Assembly: GCF_019263585.2 (NCBI RefSeq)
Contig: NZ_JADQDF010000001.1
Location: 124,001 to 188,000, forward strand
From: Pseudonocardia oceani
GTDB taxonomy: Bacteria > Actinomycetota > Actinomycetes > Mycobacteriales > Pseudonocardiaceae
Reading direction: 5' to 3'
DNA: 64,000 nt
Under the pieces are notes generated by a model. That model did not search any database and was not told the DNA's origin. It saw only the letters and a list, made by a program, of their open reading frames with translations. The position numbers and the translations under genes were made by a program. This document shows, one piece after another, positions 52,661-61,911 of this stretch. Positions within the stretch are counted from its first letter, which is position 1, and each line of letters begins with the position of its first letter.

Positions 52661-53011
52661 ATGACGACACAGACTTCCGAGTACGCCCGATCCGTGGTGA
52701 CCGCCGACGAGTGGGAGCCCTTCGTGGTCGGCGGCGAGGCCGTCGGGGAGGTCCACTGGATCCGGACCGAGGGCGCCGAAGGAGCGACGCTCAGCGTGGG
52801 ACTGTGGCGCTCGGACCCGCAGAGCTTCCCGTACCCGTTCACCGCCGACGAGACCATCCACGCCCTCGAGGGCGAACTCGTCATCGACCTGGTCGAGAGC
52901 GGCGAGAAGGTCGTCCTGGCACCTGGGGACGTCGCTTCGTTCGCCAAGGGGACCAAGTCGACGTGGACGGTCACCAGCCCGTTCAAGAAGCTCTTCGTGA
53001 TCAGCGGCTGA
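52661..53011 (+). CDS. Small cupin (EutQ/DUF861-like)
   Basis: A 116-residue cupin. PYPFTADETIHALEGELVIDL and VVLAPGDVASFAKGTKSTW are the two cupin motifs; metal ligands are mostly absent, as in Cupin_3 (DUF861) proteins. Starts the operon cupin-moeA-HK-RR, opposite the molybdoenzyme. May act on the same substrate or be a sensor-like accessory. TGA is 4 bp before the moeA ATG. Confidence 0.85.
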   Translation: MTTQTSEYARSVVTADEWEPFVVGGEAVGEVHWIRTEGAEGATLSVGLWRSDPQSFPYPFTADETIHALEGELVIDLVESGEKVVLAPGDVASFAKGTKSTWTVTSPFKKLFVISG

Positions 53012-53015
53012 CGCC

Positions 53016-54818
53016 ATGACCGCCCACACCTCCGCAGCCCCGCCGCCGGGTGCGCCGGTCCCGGAGCCCGACGCGGTCCGTGCGGACCCGGCGGCCGAGG
53101 CGTTCCGATCGTGGCTGCGGGCCTGCACGAGGTCCGGGTGGGCACCCGAGGCGGTGGTCGAGACCGTGGAGGTGCGCCGATCACGAGGTCGCGTGACCGC
53201 GGGTCCGACCACCGCCCGATGGGCGGTCCCCGCCTACCGCGCCGCCGCCATGGACGGCGTCGCCGTGGCGGACGGGGACCTGTCGGAGGCCTTTCCCCAG
53301 GTCCTCGGCCCGGCTGCCCACACCTGGGTGGACACCGGTGACCCGCTCCCGGGGTCGGCCGACCGGGTCGTCGTACGGGAGATCGTGAACGCCCGGCCGG
53401 ACGGGTCGGTCGAGATCGTCGAACGGCCGAGCGGTCGGCACGTCCGTGCCGTCGGCGAGGACATGGCGGCGGGGGCGGCGGTGCTGCCCGGCGGACACCG
53501 CATCCGCCCGGTCGACGTCGCCGCGCTCGCCGCGGCCGGGTACCTGAGCATCACCGTACGGCGCCGGCCGCGGGTGGCGATCGTGCCCACCGGGGACGAG
53601 ATCCGTCCGATCGGGAGTTCGCTCCGGCCGGGCGAGATCCTCGACACCAACTCCCTCATGCTCGAGGGCCTCCTGGCCGAGGCGGGGTGCGAGGCCTGGT
53701 CGCTGCCCGTGGTGCCCGACGCTCCCGACGCCCTGGCCGCAGCTCTCGCCGGGGCTGCGCAGACCGCCGACCTCGTCCTGGTCCTCGCGGGCTCGAGCGC
53801 GGGAAGGGACGACCACACGCGGGCGGTCATCGCCCGGCTCGGTCAGGTCGCCGTGCACGGGGTCGCCGTGCGCCCGGGGCATCCGGTCCTGCTCGGCGTC
53901 CTGGGGGGTGACACCCCCGAGGTGGGCGGCCAGCGGCCCGCGGCGCCACCGGTGCCGGTCGTCGGGGTCCCCGGATATCCCGCCTCCGCGGAGCGGGCGT
54001 TCGACGGGTTCGTCGCCCCCCTGGTCCGTCGCATCCTCGGTGTGGACGCCGCGGGGCCGCATCCCGTGACCGCCCGGTTGGCGGTTCCGGTCGACTCCGC
54101 GCGCCGGCTCGACGAGTACCTGCGTGTGCGGGTCGCGACGGTGACGGACCCGGCGACCGGTTCTCCGCACCTGATCGCGGTCCCGCTCCCCCGCGGCGCC
54201 GGTGCCCTGTCGACCCTGACCAGAGCGGAGGCGGTGCTCCGCGTCCCGGTCGGCGTCGACGGTGTCGCAGCCGGCGCCGCCGTGCGGGTCCTTCCCGTCG
54301 CGGGCGCGGCGTTCGCCGCCGGCACCACCGTCATCGCCGGGCGGGCGTCCCCGGCCGTCGACGCGCTCGTCGACGCCTACCGCGCGGACGCACCCGACTG
54401 CGTGCTGCACCTGCGCGACCTGGCCGACGAGGACGCGGTCGACGCCCTGGCGACGGGCCTCTGCCACGCCGCCACGACGACCCTCCCGATCGGTGGTGCG
54501 CACGCGGAGGCCGCCGCCCGACTGGCCGGGCGGCTCGGCGCCATCACCGTCCTGGAGATCGCCAGGTCCGGCGACCGGGTGGAGGCGCTGATCGTCCCGG
54601 CGTCGGCCTTCGACAGCGCCCCCGTCGTCGAGCTGCGGAGCACGTTGAGCTCGATGACCTTCCGGCGGAGGCTGCGGGACCTGCCGGGGCACTCGGGCCG
54701 CACCAGCGGCCGCGAGACCTGGTACGCCCCACCGGCCGGTGGGGCGGGCCCCGCCCCCGCACACGCGGTCCACGGTGCCGACCCGGCGGACGGAGCCCCT
54801 CGATGTGCTACACGGTGA
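53016..54818 (+). CDS. moeA: MoeA with C-terminal PBP-like extension
   Basis: A 600-residue molybdopterin molybdotransferase. MoeA part ~30-435: VPAYRAAAMDGVAVADGD, VDTGDPLPGSADRVV, VGEDMAAGAAVL, VAIVPTGDEIRPIG, ILDTNSLMLEGLL, LAGSSAGRDDHT, GVPGYPAS. The extra ~440-560 part (ASPAVDALVDAYRADAPDC, LPIGGAHAEAAARLAG) looks like a short PBP-like domain, as in MoeA-PBP fusions thought to bind substrate or oxyanion. Overlaps the kinase gene by 16 bp. It likely serves the neighbouring molybdoenzyme specifically. Confidence 0.88.
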   Translation: MTAHTSAAPPPGAPVPEPDAVRADPAAEAFRSWLRACTRSGWAPEAVVETVEVRRSRGRVTAGPTTARWAVPAYRAAAMDGVAVADGDLSEAFPQVLGPAAHTWVDTGDPLPGSADRVVVREIVNARPDGSVEIVERPSGRHVRAVGEDMAAGAAVLPGGHRIRPVDVAALAAAGYLSITVRRRPRVAIVPTGDEIRPIGSSLRPGEILDTNSLMLEGLLAEAGCEAWSLPVVPDAPDALAAALAGAAQTADLVLVLAGSSAGRDDHTRAVIARLGQVAVHGVAVRPGHPVLLGVLGGDTPEVGGQRPAAPPVPVVGVPGYPASAERAFDGFVAPLVRRILGVDAAGPHPVTARLAVPVDSARRLDEYLRVRVATVTDPATGSPHLIAVPLPRGAGALSTLTRAEAVLRVPVGVDGVAAGAAVRVLPVAGAAFAAGTTVIAGRASPAVDALVDAYRADAPDCVLHLRDLADEDAVDALATGLCHAATTTLPIGGAHAEAAARLAGRLGAITVLEIARSGDRVEALIVPASAFDSAPVVELRSTLSSMTFRRRLRDLPGHSGRTSGRETWYAPPAGGAGPAPAHAVHGADPADGAPRCATR

Positions 54819-55951
54819 AGTCGATCGACGACGTGCGCAGCCTCGTCGTCGCCACCCGGGGTCTGTCCGGCCTCTCGGACGTCCCTTCCCTGATCGCCAA
54901 GGCCTGCCGGCGGATGTTCGACCTCGTCGGAGCGGACATGGTGGCAGTGGCCCTGTACGACGGCGCCGACACCCTGGTCGTCGGAGCCTCGGAGGGGACC
55001 GCCGCAGACCTGAGCGGGATCCGGCTCCCCGAAGGTGCCGGTCTCGGCTGGCGGGCGCTGCAGCGGTCGATGCCGACCACCACCGGGAACTGCGCGGCGG
55101 ACGCCGAGCACCTCGACGACCTGGTCGAGGCGCTCATCCCGGAGGACGTCCGCGGCCTGGCCGCGGTGCCGCTCACCTTCAACGACAACTGGCTCGGCGT
55201 CCTCTACGCCGGTATGCGCGGACGTCGTGTGTCACCCCGCACCACCCTGCTGATGAACGAGTTCGGCGCCTCCCTGGCGCCGCTGCTGGTCACCGCGGAC
55301 CGCGCGGACCGCGCGGGGCAGATGGCGGTGCAGGAGGAACGGCAGCGGATCGCCCAGCAGCTGCACGACACCGCGGGCCAGCTGCTCTTCCAGATCTCCA
55401 TGTCCGCCAAGGAGATCCAGCAGTGTGCCGACGCGGACCCGGAGACGGCCTCGGAGGCCGCCCGCTCGATCGAGACCGCGGCGGCCGACGCCTCGACCTA
55501 CCTGCGCGCGGCGATGCACAGCCTGCTGCCCGCCGACGACGCGCTCCCGGTCACCATGCGCCGCGACGTGGCCGTGTTCTCGGCCCGCACCGGCATCACC
55601 ACCGAACTCGTGACACTGGGCCGCCCCGTCCACGCCGGCGCCGAGGCCGAGGGCGTCCTGGTCTCGGCGCTGCGCGAGGGGCTGCACAACGTCGAGAAGC
55701 ACGCGGGTGCGGGCGCGGTCCTCGTGTCCCTGGCCTACCGGTCCCACCAGCTCTCGCTCGCGATCGAGGACGACGGCAAGGGCCTTCCCGCCGGCTTCGA
55801 TCTCCACCCGGTCCCCGGCCGCGACGCCGGGCTCGGCATCCCCAGCCTGCTCCAGCGCGTGAGCGGGGCGGGCGGGGTGCTCCGCCTCGACCGCAACGAC
55901 GACGGCGGCGTGAGTCTGCGCGTCACCCTCCCGCTGGTGGAGTGCGCATGA
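54803..55951 (+). CDS. GAF-domain histidine kinase (NarL type)
   Basis: A 382-residue soluble kinase. N-terminal GAF domain ~10-170 (SLIAKACRRMFDLVGADMVAV, AAVPLTFNDNWLGVLYAG), then HisKA_3 with phospho-His in RIAQQLHDTAGQLLFQIS, and HATPase N-box EGLHNVEKHAGAG plus G-boxes IEDDGKGLPAG and AGLGIPSLLQRV. No TM helices, so it senses a cytoplasmic or diffusible ligand, perhaps the substrate class of the molybdoenzyme. ATG at 54803 lies inside moeA; ATGA overlap with the regulator. Confidence 0.9.
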   Translation: MCYTVKSIDDVRSLVVATRGLSGLSDVPSLIAKACRRMFDLVGADMVAVALYDGADTLVVGASEGTAADLSGIRLPEGAGLGWRALQRSMPTTTGNCAADAEHLDDLVEALIPEDVRGLAAVPLTFNDNWLGVLYAGMRGRRVSPRTTLLMNEFGASLAPLLVTADRADRAGQMAVQEERQRIAQQLHDTAGQLLFQISMSAKEIQQCADADPETASEAARSIETAAADASTYLRAAMHSLLPADDALPVTMRRDVAVFSARTGITTELVTLGRPVHAGAEAEGVLVSALREGLHNVEKHAGAGAVLVSLAYRSHQLSLAIEDDGKGLPAGFDLHPVPGRDAGLGIPSLLQRVSGAGGVLRLDRNDDGGVSLRVTLPLVECA

Positions 55952-56613
55952 GCCCCGGGCACCTCGCCGCGGCCCGGGTGAGCACCGTCCTCATCGCCGA
56001 CGACCACCCGCTGGTCACCCACGGCATCGACCGCGTGCTGGCCACCGCGAGCGACGAGTTCGCGGTGGTCGCCGCCTGCCACTCCGGCCGGGAGACCCTG
56101 ATCGCCGCCGCGGAGCGGCAACCGGACCTGGTCCTGCTCGATGTCCGCCTCGGCGACATGAACGGCGCCGAGGTCTGCCTCCGGCTCGGCGCAGAGGTGC
56201 CACGGGCGAGGACCGTCGTGCTCACCGCCTTCGACGACACCGAGAACCTCCGCCGCTGCCTCGAAGCGGGAGCTGCGGGTGTGCTGCTGAAGGGTTCGCT
56301 CGACCTCGACCTCCCCCAGGCCCTGCGCGACGTCCGGGACGGACGGATGGTCATCGACGCCGGGGTCGCGCGAGCCCTGGAGGCCGCCCGGGGGATCCTC
56401 GGGCCCGACGGCACGACGGTCCCGCAGCTGCGACCCCGCGAGCTCGACGTCCTGCGTCTCATGGCCGCCGGGATGACCACCCGGAGCATCGCCACCGAGC
56501 TCGACCTGAGCCTCAACACCATCCGGACCTACACCCAGTCCCTGATGACCAAGCTCGGTGCACACACCCGGGTGCAGGCGATCGTGTTCGCCCAGCGGCT
56601 CCAGATGATCTGA
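55948..56613 (+). CDS. NarL/LuxR-family response regulator
   Basis: A 221-residue response regulator. Receiver: TVLIADDHPLVTHGIDRVLA, phospho-Asp in LVLLDVRLGDMNG, VLTAFDD, and LLKGSLD in place of the usual KP. LuxR HTH: LRPRELDVLRLMAAGM, TTRSIATELDLSLNTIRTYTQSLMTKLG. Overlaps the kinase stop. Probable targets are the inverted repeats between 52399 and 52532. Confidence 0.92.
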   Translation: MSPGHLAAARVSTVLIADDHPLVTHGIDRVLATASDEFAVVAACHSGRETLIAAAERQPDLVLLDVRLGDMNGAEVCLRLGAEVPRARTVVLTAFDDTENLRRCLEAGAAGVLLKGSLDLDLPQALRDVRDGRMVIDAGVARALEAARGILGPDGTTVPQLRPRELDVLRLMAAGMTTRSIATELDLSLNTIRTYTQSLMTKLGAHTRVQAIVFAQRLQMI

Positions 56614-56619
56614 CCGGTC

Positions 56620-57009
56620 CGGCACCCGCCCGCGACGAGCTCGTGGTGGGCGCCGCCGCGGCGCAGGCCCAGCTCCCGGCGAAGGACCCCAGCCGCCCGA
56701 GCGTCGCGAACTCCTCCGCGAACGGGCCGCGGTGCAGGACCTGCACGACGTCCTGCTCGGCCGTGGTGCGCAGCTCGATGCGGTCCTCGCTGCGGTCCGA
56801 GCTGCGGGACGCGCGAGTGCGCGCCGCCGTCACGTCGTCGGACGCCCGCCCCCCTCGACCTCACGGGCGATGTCGCCGATGAGCGCCTTCTTCCGGTAGA
56901 ACTCCTCGGTCCCGGGTGAACCGGGTCCCTGGATCGACACGTACGTCGCGGCCGGGCTGCGGACGTACTCGGGTTCGTCCGATGCGCGGAGGTGAGCTGT
57001 GCCGGGCAT
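56620..57009 (-). pseudogene. GyrI-like domain protein, decayed
   Basis: Minus strand: ATG at 57009 begins PGTAHLRASDEPEYVRSPAA, TYVSIQGPGSPGTEEFYRKK, which matches GyrI-like ligand domains (YxSIxGxGSP). That frame stops at 56830. Another frame then gives IELRTTAEQDVVQVLHRGPF and EEFATLGRLGSFAG, the second half of the domain. A frameshift and losses make it non-functional as read. Confidence 0.6.
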
Positions 57010-57055
57010 TTCCTTGTCCCTTGACGTCGTGCGGAGATCGGACCCCGACCGCGAG

Positions 57056-58201
57056 TCACTGCTCAGCGGTGAGGATGTGGATGGAGCACGCTCCGTTGTC
57101 GACACCGTAGATCCCGCCGCCGGTGACGTGCGCCAGCGCCACCTGCGCGCCCGGCACCTGCAACGCGCCCGCCACACCGGTCAGCTGCCAGTAGGACTCC
57201 GCGAGCTGGCTGGCCCCGGTGGCGCCCACCGGGTGCCCGCGCGAGAGCAGCCCACCGCTCGGGCTCACGGCGACCCGTCCGTCGCGGTGGAACTCGCCGG
57301 CCGCCACCGCCTTGTGCGCGGTCCCCCGCTCCGCGAGACCGAGTGCCTCGGCGTGCAGGAACTCGGCGATGGCGAAGGCGTCGTGCAGCTCGACCAGGTC
57401 CAGGTCGGCCGGGCGCATTCCCGCCATCTCGTAGGCGGCCGTGGCGGTGCGCTCGGTGATGTCGGGCCACGTCATGTCCCGGAACGACGTGTGGAACCGC
57501 CCCGACCGGATGACGCTGGCCCGGATGCGGGTGCGGGGCGTCCCGAGGTCGCGCGCGAACCCCTCGCTCGTGAGGAGGACCGCCGCGGCGCCGTCGGTGT
57601 TGGGGCAGCAGTGCAGGAGCTGCAGCGGGTCGGCCACCTGGCGGGACGCGTCGACGTCCGCGGCGGTGACCTCCTTCCGGAAGTGCGCGCGCGGGTTCAG
57701 CGCGCCGTTGCCGCGGTTCTTGACCGTGACGTTCGTGAGGTCGGCGACGGTCGCGCCGCTCTCGTGCAGGTACCGCTGCGCGCGCATCGCGTAGGCCGCG
57801 GGCATGACCTGCCCCTGCTCGACCTCGATGTCCGCGCTCGTCAGCGGAAGGGCGCCACCGCCGAGCGAGGTCAGGTGCTCGACCCCGGCCACCAGCACGC
57901 AGTCGTGCACCCCGGCCGCGATCGCCTGCCAGGCCAGGTGCGCCGCCGCGCCGCTGCTGGCACAGGCGTTCTCGACGGAGAACACCGGCGGGCCCGAGAT
58001 CCCCACCCGCTGCAGGACCCGCTGGGCCACCAGGGACCCCCCGTAGACCGAGCCCACGAAACCCGCCTCGACGGCGTCCGGAGGCAGGCCGGTCCCCCGC
58101 AGCAGCTCCCCCGCGGCGGCGGCGCCGAGGTCGGCGGCGGAACGATCGGGGTGCTTCCCGAACGGGGCGACCGCGGCCCCCACCACGTACACCGGCCTCA
58201 C
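57056..58201 (-). CDS. Thiolase (SCP2/lipid-transfer type)
   Basis: A 381-residue thiolase-fold enzyme. Nucleophile Cys in ENACASSGAAAHLA; LVELHDAFAIAEFLHAEALG; and the C-terminal GGLLSRGHPVGATGASQ His motif. Paired with a DUF35 protein (GTGA overlap), as in thiolase/retro-aldolase complexes such as Ltp2-ChsH2, so it could cleave by thiolysis or retro-aldol reaction. Last gene of the CoA operon. GTG start. Confidence 0.88.
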   Translation of the reverse strand: MRPVYVVGAAVAPFGKHPDRSAADLGAAAAGELLRGTGLPPDAVEAGFVGSVYGGSLVAQRVLQRVGISGPPVFSVENACASSGAAAHLAWQAIAAGVHDCVLVAGVEHLTSLGGGALPLTSADIEVEQGQVMPAAYAMRAQRYLHESGATVADLTNVTVKNRGNGALNPRAHFRKEVTAADVDASRQVADPLQLLHCCPNTDGAAAVLLTSEGFARDLGTPRTRIRASVIRSGRFHTSFRDMTWPDITERTATAAYEMAGMRPADLDLVELHDAFAIAEFLHAEALGLAERGTAHKAVAAGEFHRDGRVAVSPSGGLLSRGHPVGATGASQLAESYWQLTGVAGALQVPGAQVALAHVTGGGIYGVDNGACSIHILTAEQ

Positions 58202-58638
58202 CGGTCGCTCCCCGGCGCGCCCGTCGGCCGGACGCGGTAGGACCACAGATCGACCCCGGCGGCGGCCCCGACCGGGCCCGCGGTGAACCTCACCCGGGTA
58301 CCGGGCGCCAGCGCCTCGGGATGCTGCGGATCGGCGGGGTCGGTGTGGGCGAGCACCCGCACCCCGTCGACGTCGACGTAGGTCAGGACGTACGGCGCGG
58401 CGAAGCCGAGCGCACCGATCCGGACGACGGTCGAGGCGTACGCGACGCCGTCGGCCCCCGCCTCGACGGGGTCGAGCCGGTCGTGGGCGCACGTGGAGCA
58501 GACCGCGCGCGGTGGGAACCAGCGGGCCGTGCACCTGCGGCAGACGGAGATCGTGAGGATCGGGGTGCCGTCCGGCCGGATGCCGTCGGCGCCGACGAGC
58601 CGGCGGGCCGTGCCCGCGGGTGCGGCGGCCGGTGGCAT
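58198..58638 (-). CDS. DUF35 Zn-ribbon/OB-fold protein
   Basis: A 146-residue thiolase partner. Zinc ribbon Cys in VCRRCTARWFPPRAVCSTCA (two CxxC), then OB fold with YVLTYVDVDGVRVLAHTDP and TRVRFTAGPVG. Binds the thiolase or acyl-CoA. Overlaps both neighbours. Confidence 0.9.
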   Translation of the reverse strand: MPPAAAPAGTARRLVGADGIRPDGTPILTISVCRRCTARWFPPRAVCSTCAHDRLDPVEAGADGVAYASTVVRIGALGFAAPYVLTYVDVDGVRVLAHTDPADPQHPEALAPGTRVRFTAGPVGAAAGVDLWSYRVRPTGAPGSDR

Positions 58639-59513
58639 CACGGGTGCGCCTCGAGCTCCTGGCCCACCAGCGCGGCCGCGCGCAGGACGGGCAGGATGAT
58701 CTCCCGGAACCGCTCCGGGTGCTCCGACATCGGGAAGTGCCCCATGCCCGGCATCGGCAGGAAGTGCGAGCCCTCGATCTCCGCCGCCAGCAGCGCACCG
58801 GCGGCCGGCGGGGCCGACCAGTCGTACTCCGCGCTGAGGATCCACACGCCGATGACGGAGGTGTCGATGTTCCGCGCCGTCCCGGTCAGGTCGTGGCCGA
58901 CCATGTAGTACTCGAGGTCGCCCTTGAACACCGGCGGCGCGCCCTGGCTGTAGACCCAGGTCGTCTCGCGGACGTACTGCTCGGGGCTCGACGGCGAGCA
59001 CAGCGTGAACATCAGCGCGGGCTTGGTGTCGTTGCCGATCTCGGGGTGGTAGAGCCACGGGAGGATGCGCTCCATGCCGTGCGAGTGCAGCGCGGCCTCG
59101 ATGCCGATGACGGCGCGGTAGCGCTCGGGGTGGTTGAGCGCGATGTCGGCCGCGAGGTGACCGCCCATCGAGCAGCCCATGTAGACCGGCCGGTCGAGCT
59201 CGAGCGCGTCGGCCAGCGCCACGTGGAAGGCGAGGAGGAACTCCTCGGTCAGGGCGTACTCGCTGGTCCACCACTGCTGGGAGGTCGGCGGCAGCGACTT
59301 CCCGTGGTAGGGCAGGTCGGCGGCGATCAGCCGGAACTCCCCGGTGACCCCGGCGTCCTCGAGCAGGTGGCGCCACTGCCGGTTGTCGCACCCGGCGGTG
59401 TGCTGCAGCACGACCGGGGTGCCGGAGCCCGACTCCTCGAAGTACACGCGGTACTCCACGCCCAGCACGGTCAGGTAGACGTAGCGCCCGGTGACGTCGG
59501 CGAACCTGCTCAT
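58638..59513 (-). CDS. Alpha/beta hydrolase (copy A)
   Basis: A 291-residue hydrolase. VLQHTAGCDNRQWRHLLED (oxyanion HTAG region), nucleophile Ser in GCSMGGHLAAD, Asp in LSAEYDWSAPP, and His in MGHFPMSEHP. Opening VTGRYVYLTVLGVEYRVYFEE is shared with the hydrolase at 61908-62765. ATGA overlaps with the SCP2-like gene. Likely a C-C or ester hydrolase of a CoA-pathway intermediate. Confidence 0.88.
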   Translation of the reverse strand: MSRFADVTGRYVYLTVLGVEYRVYFEESGSGTPVVLQHTAGCDNRQWRHLLEDAGVTGEFRLIAADLPYHGKSLPPTSQQWWTSEYALTEEFLLAFHVALADALELDRPVYMGCSMGGHLAADIALNHPERYRAVIGIEAALHSHGMERILPWLYHPEIGNDTKPALMFTLCSPSSPEQYVRETTWVYSQGAPPVFKGDLEYYMVGHDLTGTARNIDTSVIGVWILSAEYDWSAPPAAGALLAAEIEGSHFLPMPGMGHFPMSEHPERFREIILPVLRAAALVGQELEAHP

Positions 59514-59896
59514 GCCGCGACCCCCTGACCGACGACCTGGGCGAGCACCTGGCGCGTGCGCCGGACGGCGGGGTAGTACGCCATGATCAGCTTCATGTTC
59601 CCCTCGATCCGGAAGCCGTGGTACAGCATCGCGGCGTAGTAGTCCTGGTAGAACGGCGGCGGGACCGGAGCCAGGAGCGCGGCCCAGTGCTCGGCGGTCC
59701 CCGCGAGCTGGAAGTCCCAGGTGTCGAACGGGGTGGCCCCGGCGTCGACGGCCACGACCTCCCCGTCGCGGAGCCTGACGAGCAGGCTCTGCGCGTCCGT
59801 CACGACGCGGAACTGGGTGTTCCAGTAGCGCGCCTGGAGTCGGAACTCGGGGTCGGCGTTCAGCGCCTCCCGCAGGCGATCTGCGTTGATCTCCAT
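59510..59896 (-). CDS. Small SCP2-like protein (copy A)
   Basis: A 128-residue SCP2-sterol-transfer-like protein: LNADPEFRLQARYWNTQFRVV, PPPFYQDYYAAMLYHGFRIEGN and MAYYPAVRR. Paralog of 62762-63175. Overlaps the hydrolase (copy A). Tunnel fold may carry a hydrophobic substrate or complement the hydrolase active site. Confidence 0.75.
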   Translation of the reverse strand: MEINADRLREALNADPEFRLQARYWNTQFRVVTDAQSLLVRLRDGEVVAVDAGATPFDTWDFQLAGTAEHWAALLAPVPPPFYQDYYAAMLYHGFRIEGNMKLIMAYYPAVRRTRQVLAQVVGQGVAA

Positions 59897-59962
59897 GATT
59901 CCTCTGCTTCCTCGGCCGATCGGGGGTGGTGCGACTCCGTGGCGAGCCGGCGGCGCGCCACG

Positions 59963-60709
59963 TCAATCGAGGGGGCTCGCCACGTGGGCGCGGCTCGCCG
60001 CGATGGAGGAGACCGTGCGACGGCTCAGCTCCATCGACTCCTCCCAGGAGGTGTTGACCATCGTGCGGAACGCGCGCTTGCCCCAGTCCAGGGTGGTCGC
60101 GTCGAACCCCGCGATGCGCTCGGCGATCGCGAACGCCCTCGGCAGGAGCTCGTCGTCGGGCACGACCTCGTTGACGATCCCCATGCGCAGCGCGGTCGGG
60201 GCGTCCACCCGCTGCGCCAGGAAGATCAGCTCGGCGGCGTGCTTGGGCAGCACCCGGTTGACCAGTGAGGGACCGGACAGCGCGGCCCAGGCACCGAACG
60301 CCATCTCGGGCGTGCCGATCGAGGCGGACTCGCCGGCGACGGCCAGCTCGCTGTTGTGCACCAGCGTCGATCCCCCGCCCAGCGCGAAGCCGTTGACCGC
60401 CGCGATGAAGATCGCCGGGTGCTCGCGCACCGCCTCGTTGACCTCGGCCCAGTTCCCGGTGCTCGCGCTGGCCCGGCGTCCCGGCGCGGGCGGGGGCAGC
60501 TCCTCGGTGAGGTCGATCCCGGAGCAGAAGCTCGTGCCGACACCGGTGAGGACCACCGCCTTCTTCTCGTGCACGGCGGTCAGCGCCCGGCGGAGCCGGT
60601 CCTGCGCGGCCCGGTTCATCGCGTTGCGCTTCTGCGGCCGGTTGAGCGTGATCACGGCCCAGTCGCCGCGGTCCTCCACCAGCACGAGCTCGTCGTCCGG
60701 CGTGCTCAC
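59963..60709 (-). CDS. Enoyl-CoA hydratase/isomerase
   Basis: A 248-residue crotonase-fold protein. VITLNRPQKRNAMNRA, GTSFCSGIDLTE oxyanion loop, FIAAVNGFALGGGSTLVH, and a Glu in GTPEMAFGAWAALSG. Hydrates a 2-enoyl-CoA or isomerises a ring. GTG start overlaps the CoA transferase stop. Confidence 0.9.
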   Translation of the reverse strand: MSTPDDELVLVEDRGDWAVITLNRPQKRNAMNRAAQDRLRRALTAVHEKKAVVLTGVGTSFCSGIDLTEELPPPAPGRRASASTGNWAEVNEAVREHPAIFIAAVNGFALGGGSTLVHNSELAVAGESASIGTPEMAFGAWAALSGPSLVNRVLPKHAAELIFLAQRVDAPTALRMGIVNEVVPDDELLPRAFAIAERIAGFDATTLDWGKRAFRTMVNTSWEESMELSRRTVSSIAASRAHVASPLD

Positions 60710-61911
60710 GACGCCACCCGGTCCGGGCCGAACGCGGACCGCCGCTCGGCGAGTTCTCCACGCACCTCTGCTCCGTGCTCGTCGAGCAGGGGTGCCCGCC
60801 GGTCCGGCACCGCCGGGGTCCGGGAGAACTTCAGCGGTTGGCCGGCGACCCCGAGCGTGCCGTCCACGCCCGGGTGGTCCAGCTGCACCACCATGCCGCG
60901 GGCCGCGACGTGCGGATCGGCCGCGATCTCGGCGGCGTCGCGCACGGCGCCGACGGGGACGCGGCCGCCGAGCATCGCGAGAACCTCCTCCTTGGTGCGG
61001 CCCGACGTCCACGCGGCGAGCGCGTCGAACACCTCGGCGCGCCGGGCCACGCGCAGGAGGTTCGTGGCGAGTCCCGGGTCCGCGGCCAGGTCGGGGCGGT
61101 CGATGAGGTCGCACAGGGTGCGCCACCGGCTGTCGGCCGGTGCGGCGATCGCGACCCACCCGTCGAGGGCGGGCAGGACGTCGAACGGGCTCAGCAGCGG
61201 GTGGCGGTTGCCCTCGGCCCGCGGAACCGCGCCGGTGTAGGTGTGCTGGTAGATGATCCGCTCGCACAGGGCGAGGATCGCGTCGTACATGGCGACGTCG
61301 ACGAACTGGCCCCGTCCGGTGCCGCGGGCCTCGTACAGCGCCGAGGTGACGCCCAGTGCGAGCATGGTGCCCGGATAGATGTCGCCGATCCCCGGCCCGA
61401 CCTTGATCGGGTCGCCGTCCTCGGTGCCGGTGATGCCCATGAGCCCGGCCATCGCCTGCACGACGACGTCGAACGCCGGCCACTCCAGGTACGGGCTGCG
61501 CCCGGACCGCGCGTCGCCGAAGCCGCGGACCGCGGCGTAGACCAGCCGGGGGTTGTCGGCGCAGAGCGACTCGTAGGACAGCCCCAGCCGCTCCATCACC
61601 CCGTGGCTGAAGTTCTCCACCAGCACGTCGGCGTCCCCGGCCAGGCTGCGGAGCGCGGCGGCGCCCTCGGGCGTCTTCAGGTCGAGCACGACGCTGCGCT
61701 TCCCGCGGTTGACGCTCTGGAAGTAGCCGCCGAAGGCGCGCAGCTCGTCGCCGTCGGGGTACGGGCCCGCGCGCCGGGCCAGGTCACCGGCCGGTGACTC
61801 GACCTTGAGGACGTCGGCGCCCAGGTCGGCGAGCAGCATCGTGGCGTACGGCCCGGCGAGGGCGTGGGTGAGGTCGACGACGCGGACGCCGTCGAGGGGC
61901 CCTCCGCTCAT
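60706..61911 (-). CDS. CaiB/BaiF family CoA transferase
   Basis: A 401-residue type III CoA transferase. VVDLTHALAGPYATMLLADLGADVLKVE, NRGKRSVVLDLKTPEG, and DIYPGTMLALGVTSALYEA. Active-site Asp lies in the GITGTEDGDPIKVG region. Activates a free acid by CoA transfer, probably the pathway entry. ATGA overlaps on both sides. Confidence 0.9.
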   Translation of the reverse strand: MSGGPLDGVRVVDLTHALAGPYATMLLADLGADVLKVESPAGDLARRAGPYPDGDELRAFGGYFQSVNRGKRSVVLDLKTPEGAAALRSLAGDADVLVENFSHGVMERLGLSYESLCADNPRLVYAAVRGFGDARSGRSPYLEWPAFDVVVQAMAGLMGITGTEDGDPIKVGPGIGDIYPGTMLALGVTSALYEARGTGRGQFVDVAMYDAILALCERIIYQHTYTGAVPRAEGNRHPLLSPFDVLPALDGWVAIAAPADSRWRTLCDLIDRPDLAADPGLATNLLRVARRAEVFDALAAWTSGRTKEEVLAMLGGRVPVGAVRDAAEIAADPHVAARGMVVQLDHPGVDGTLGVAGQPLKFSRTPAVPDRRAPLLDEHGAEVRGELAERRSAFGPDRVAS

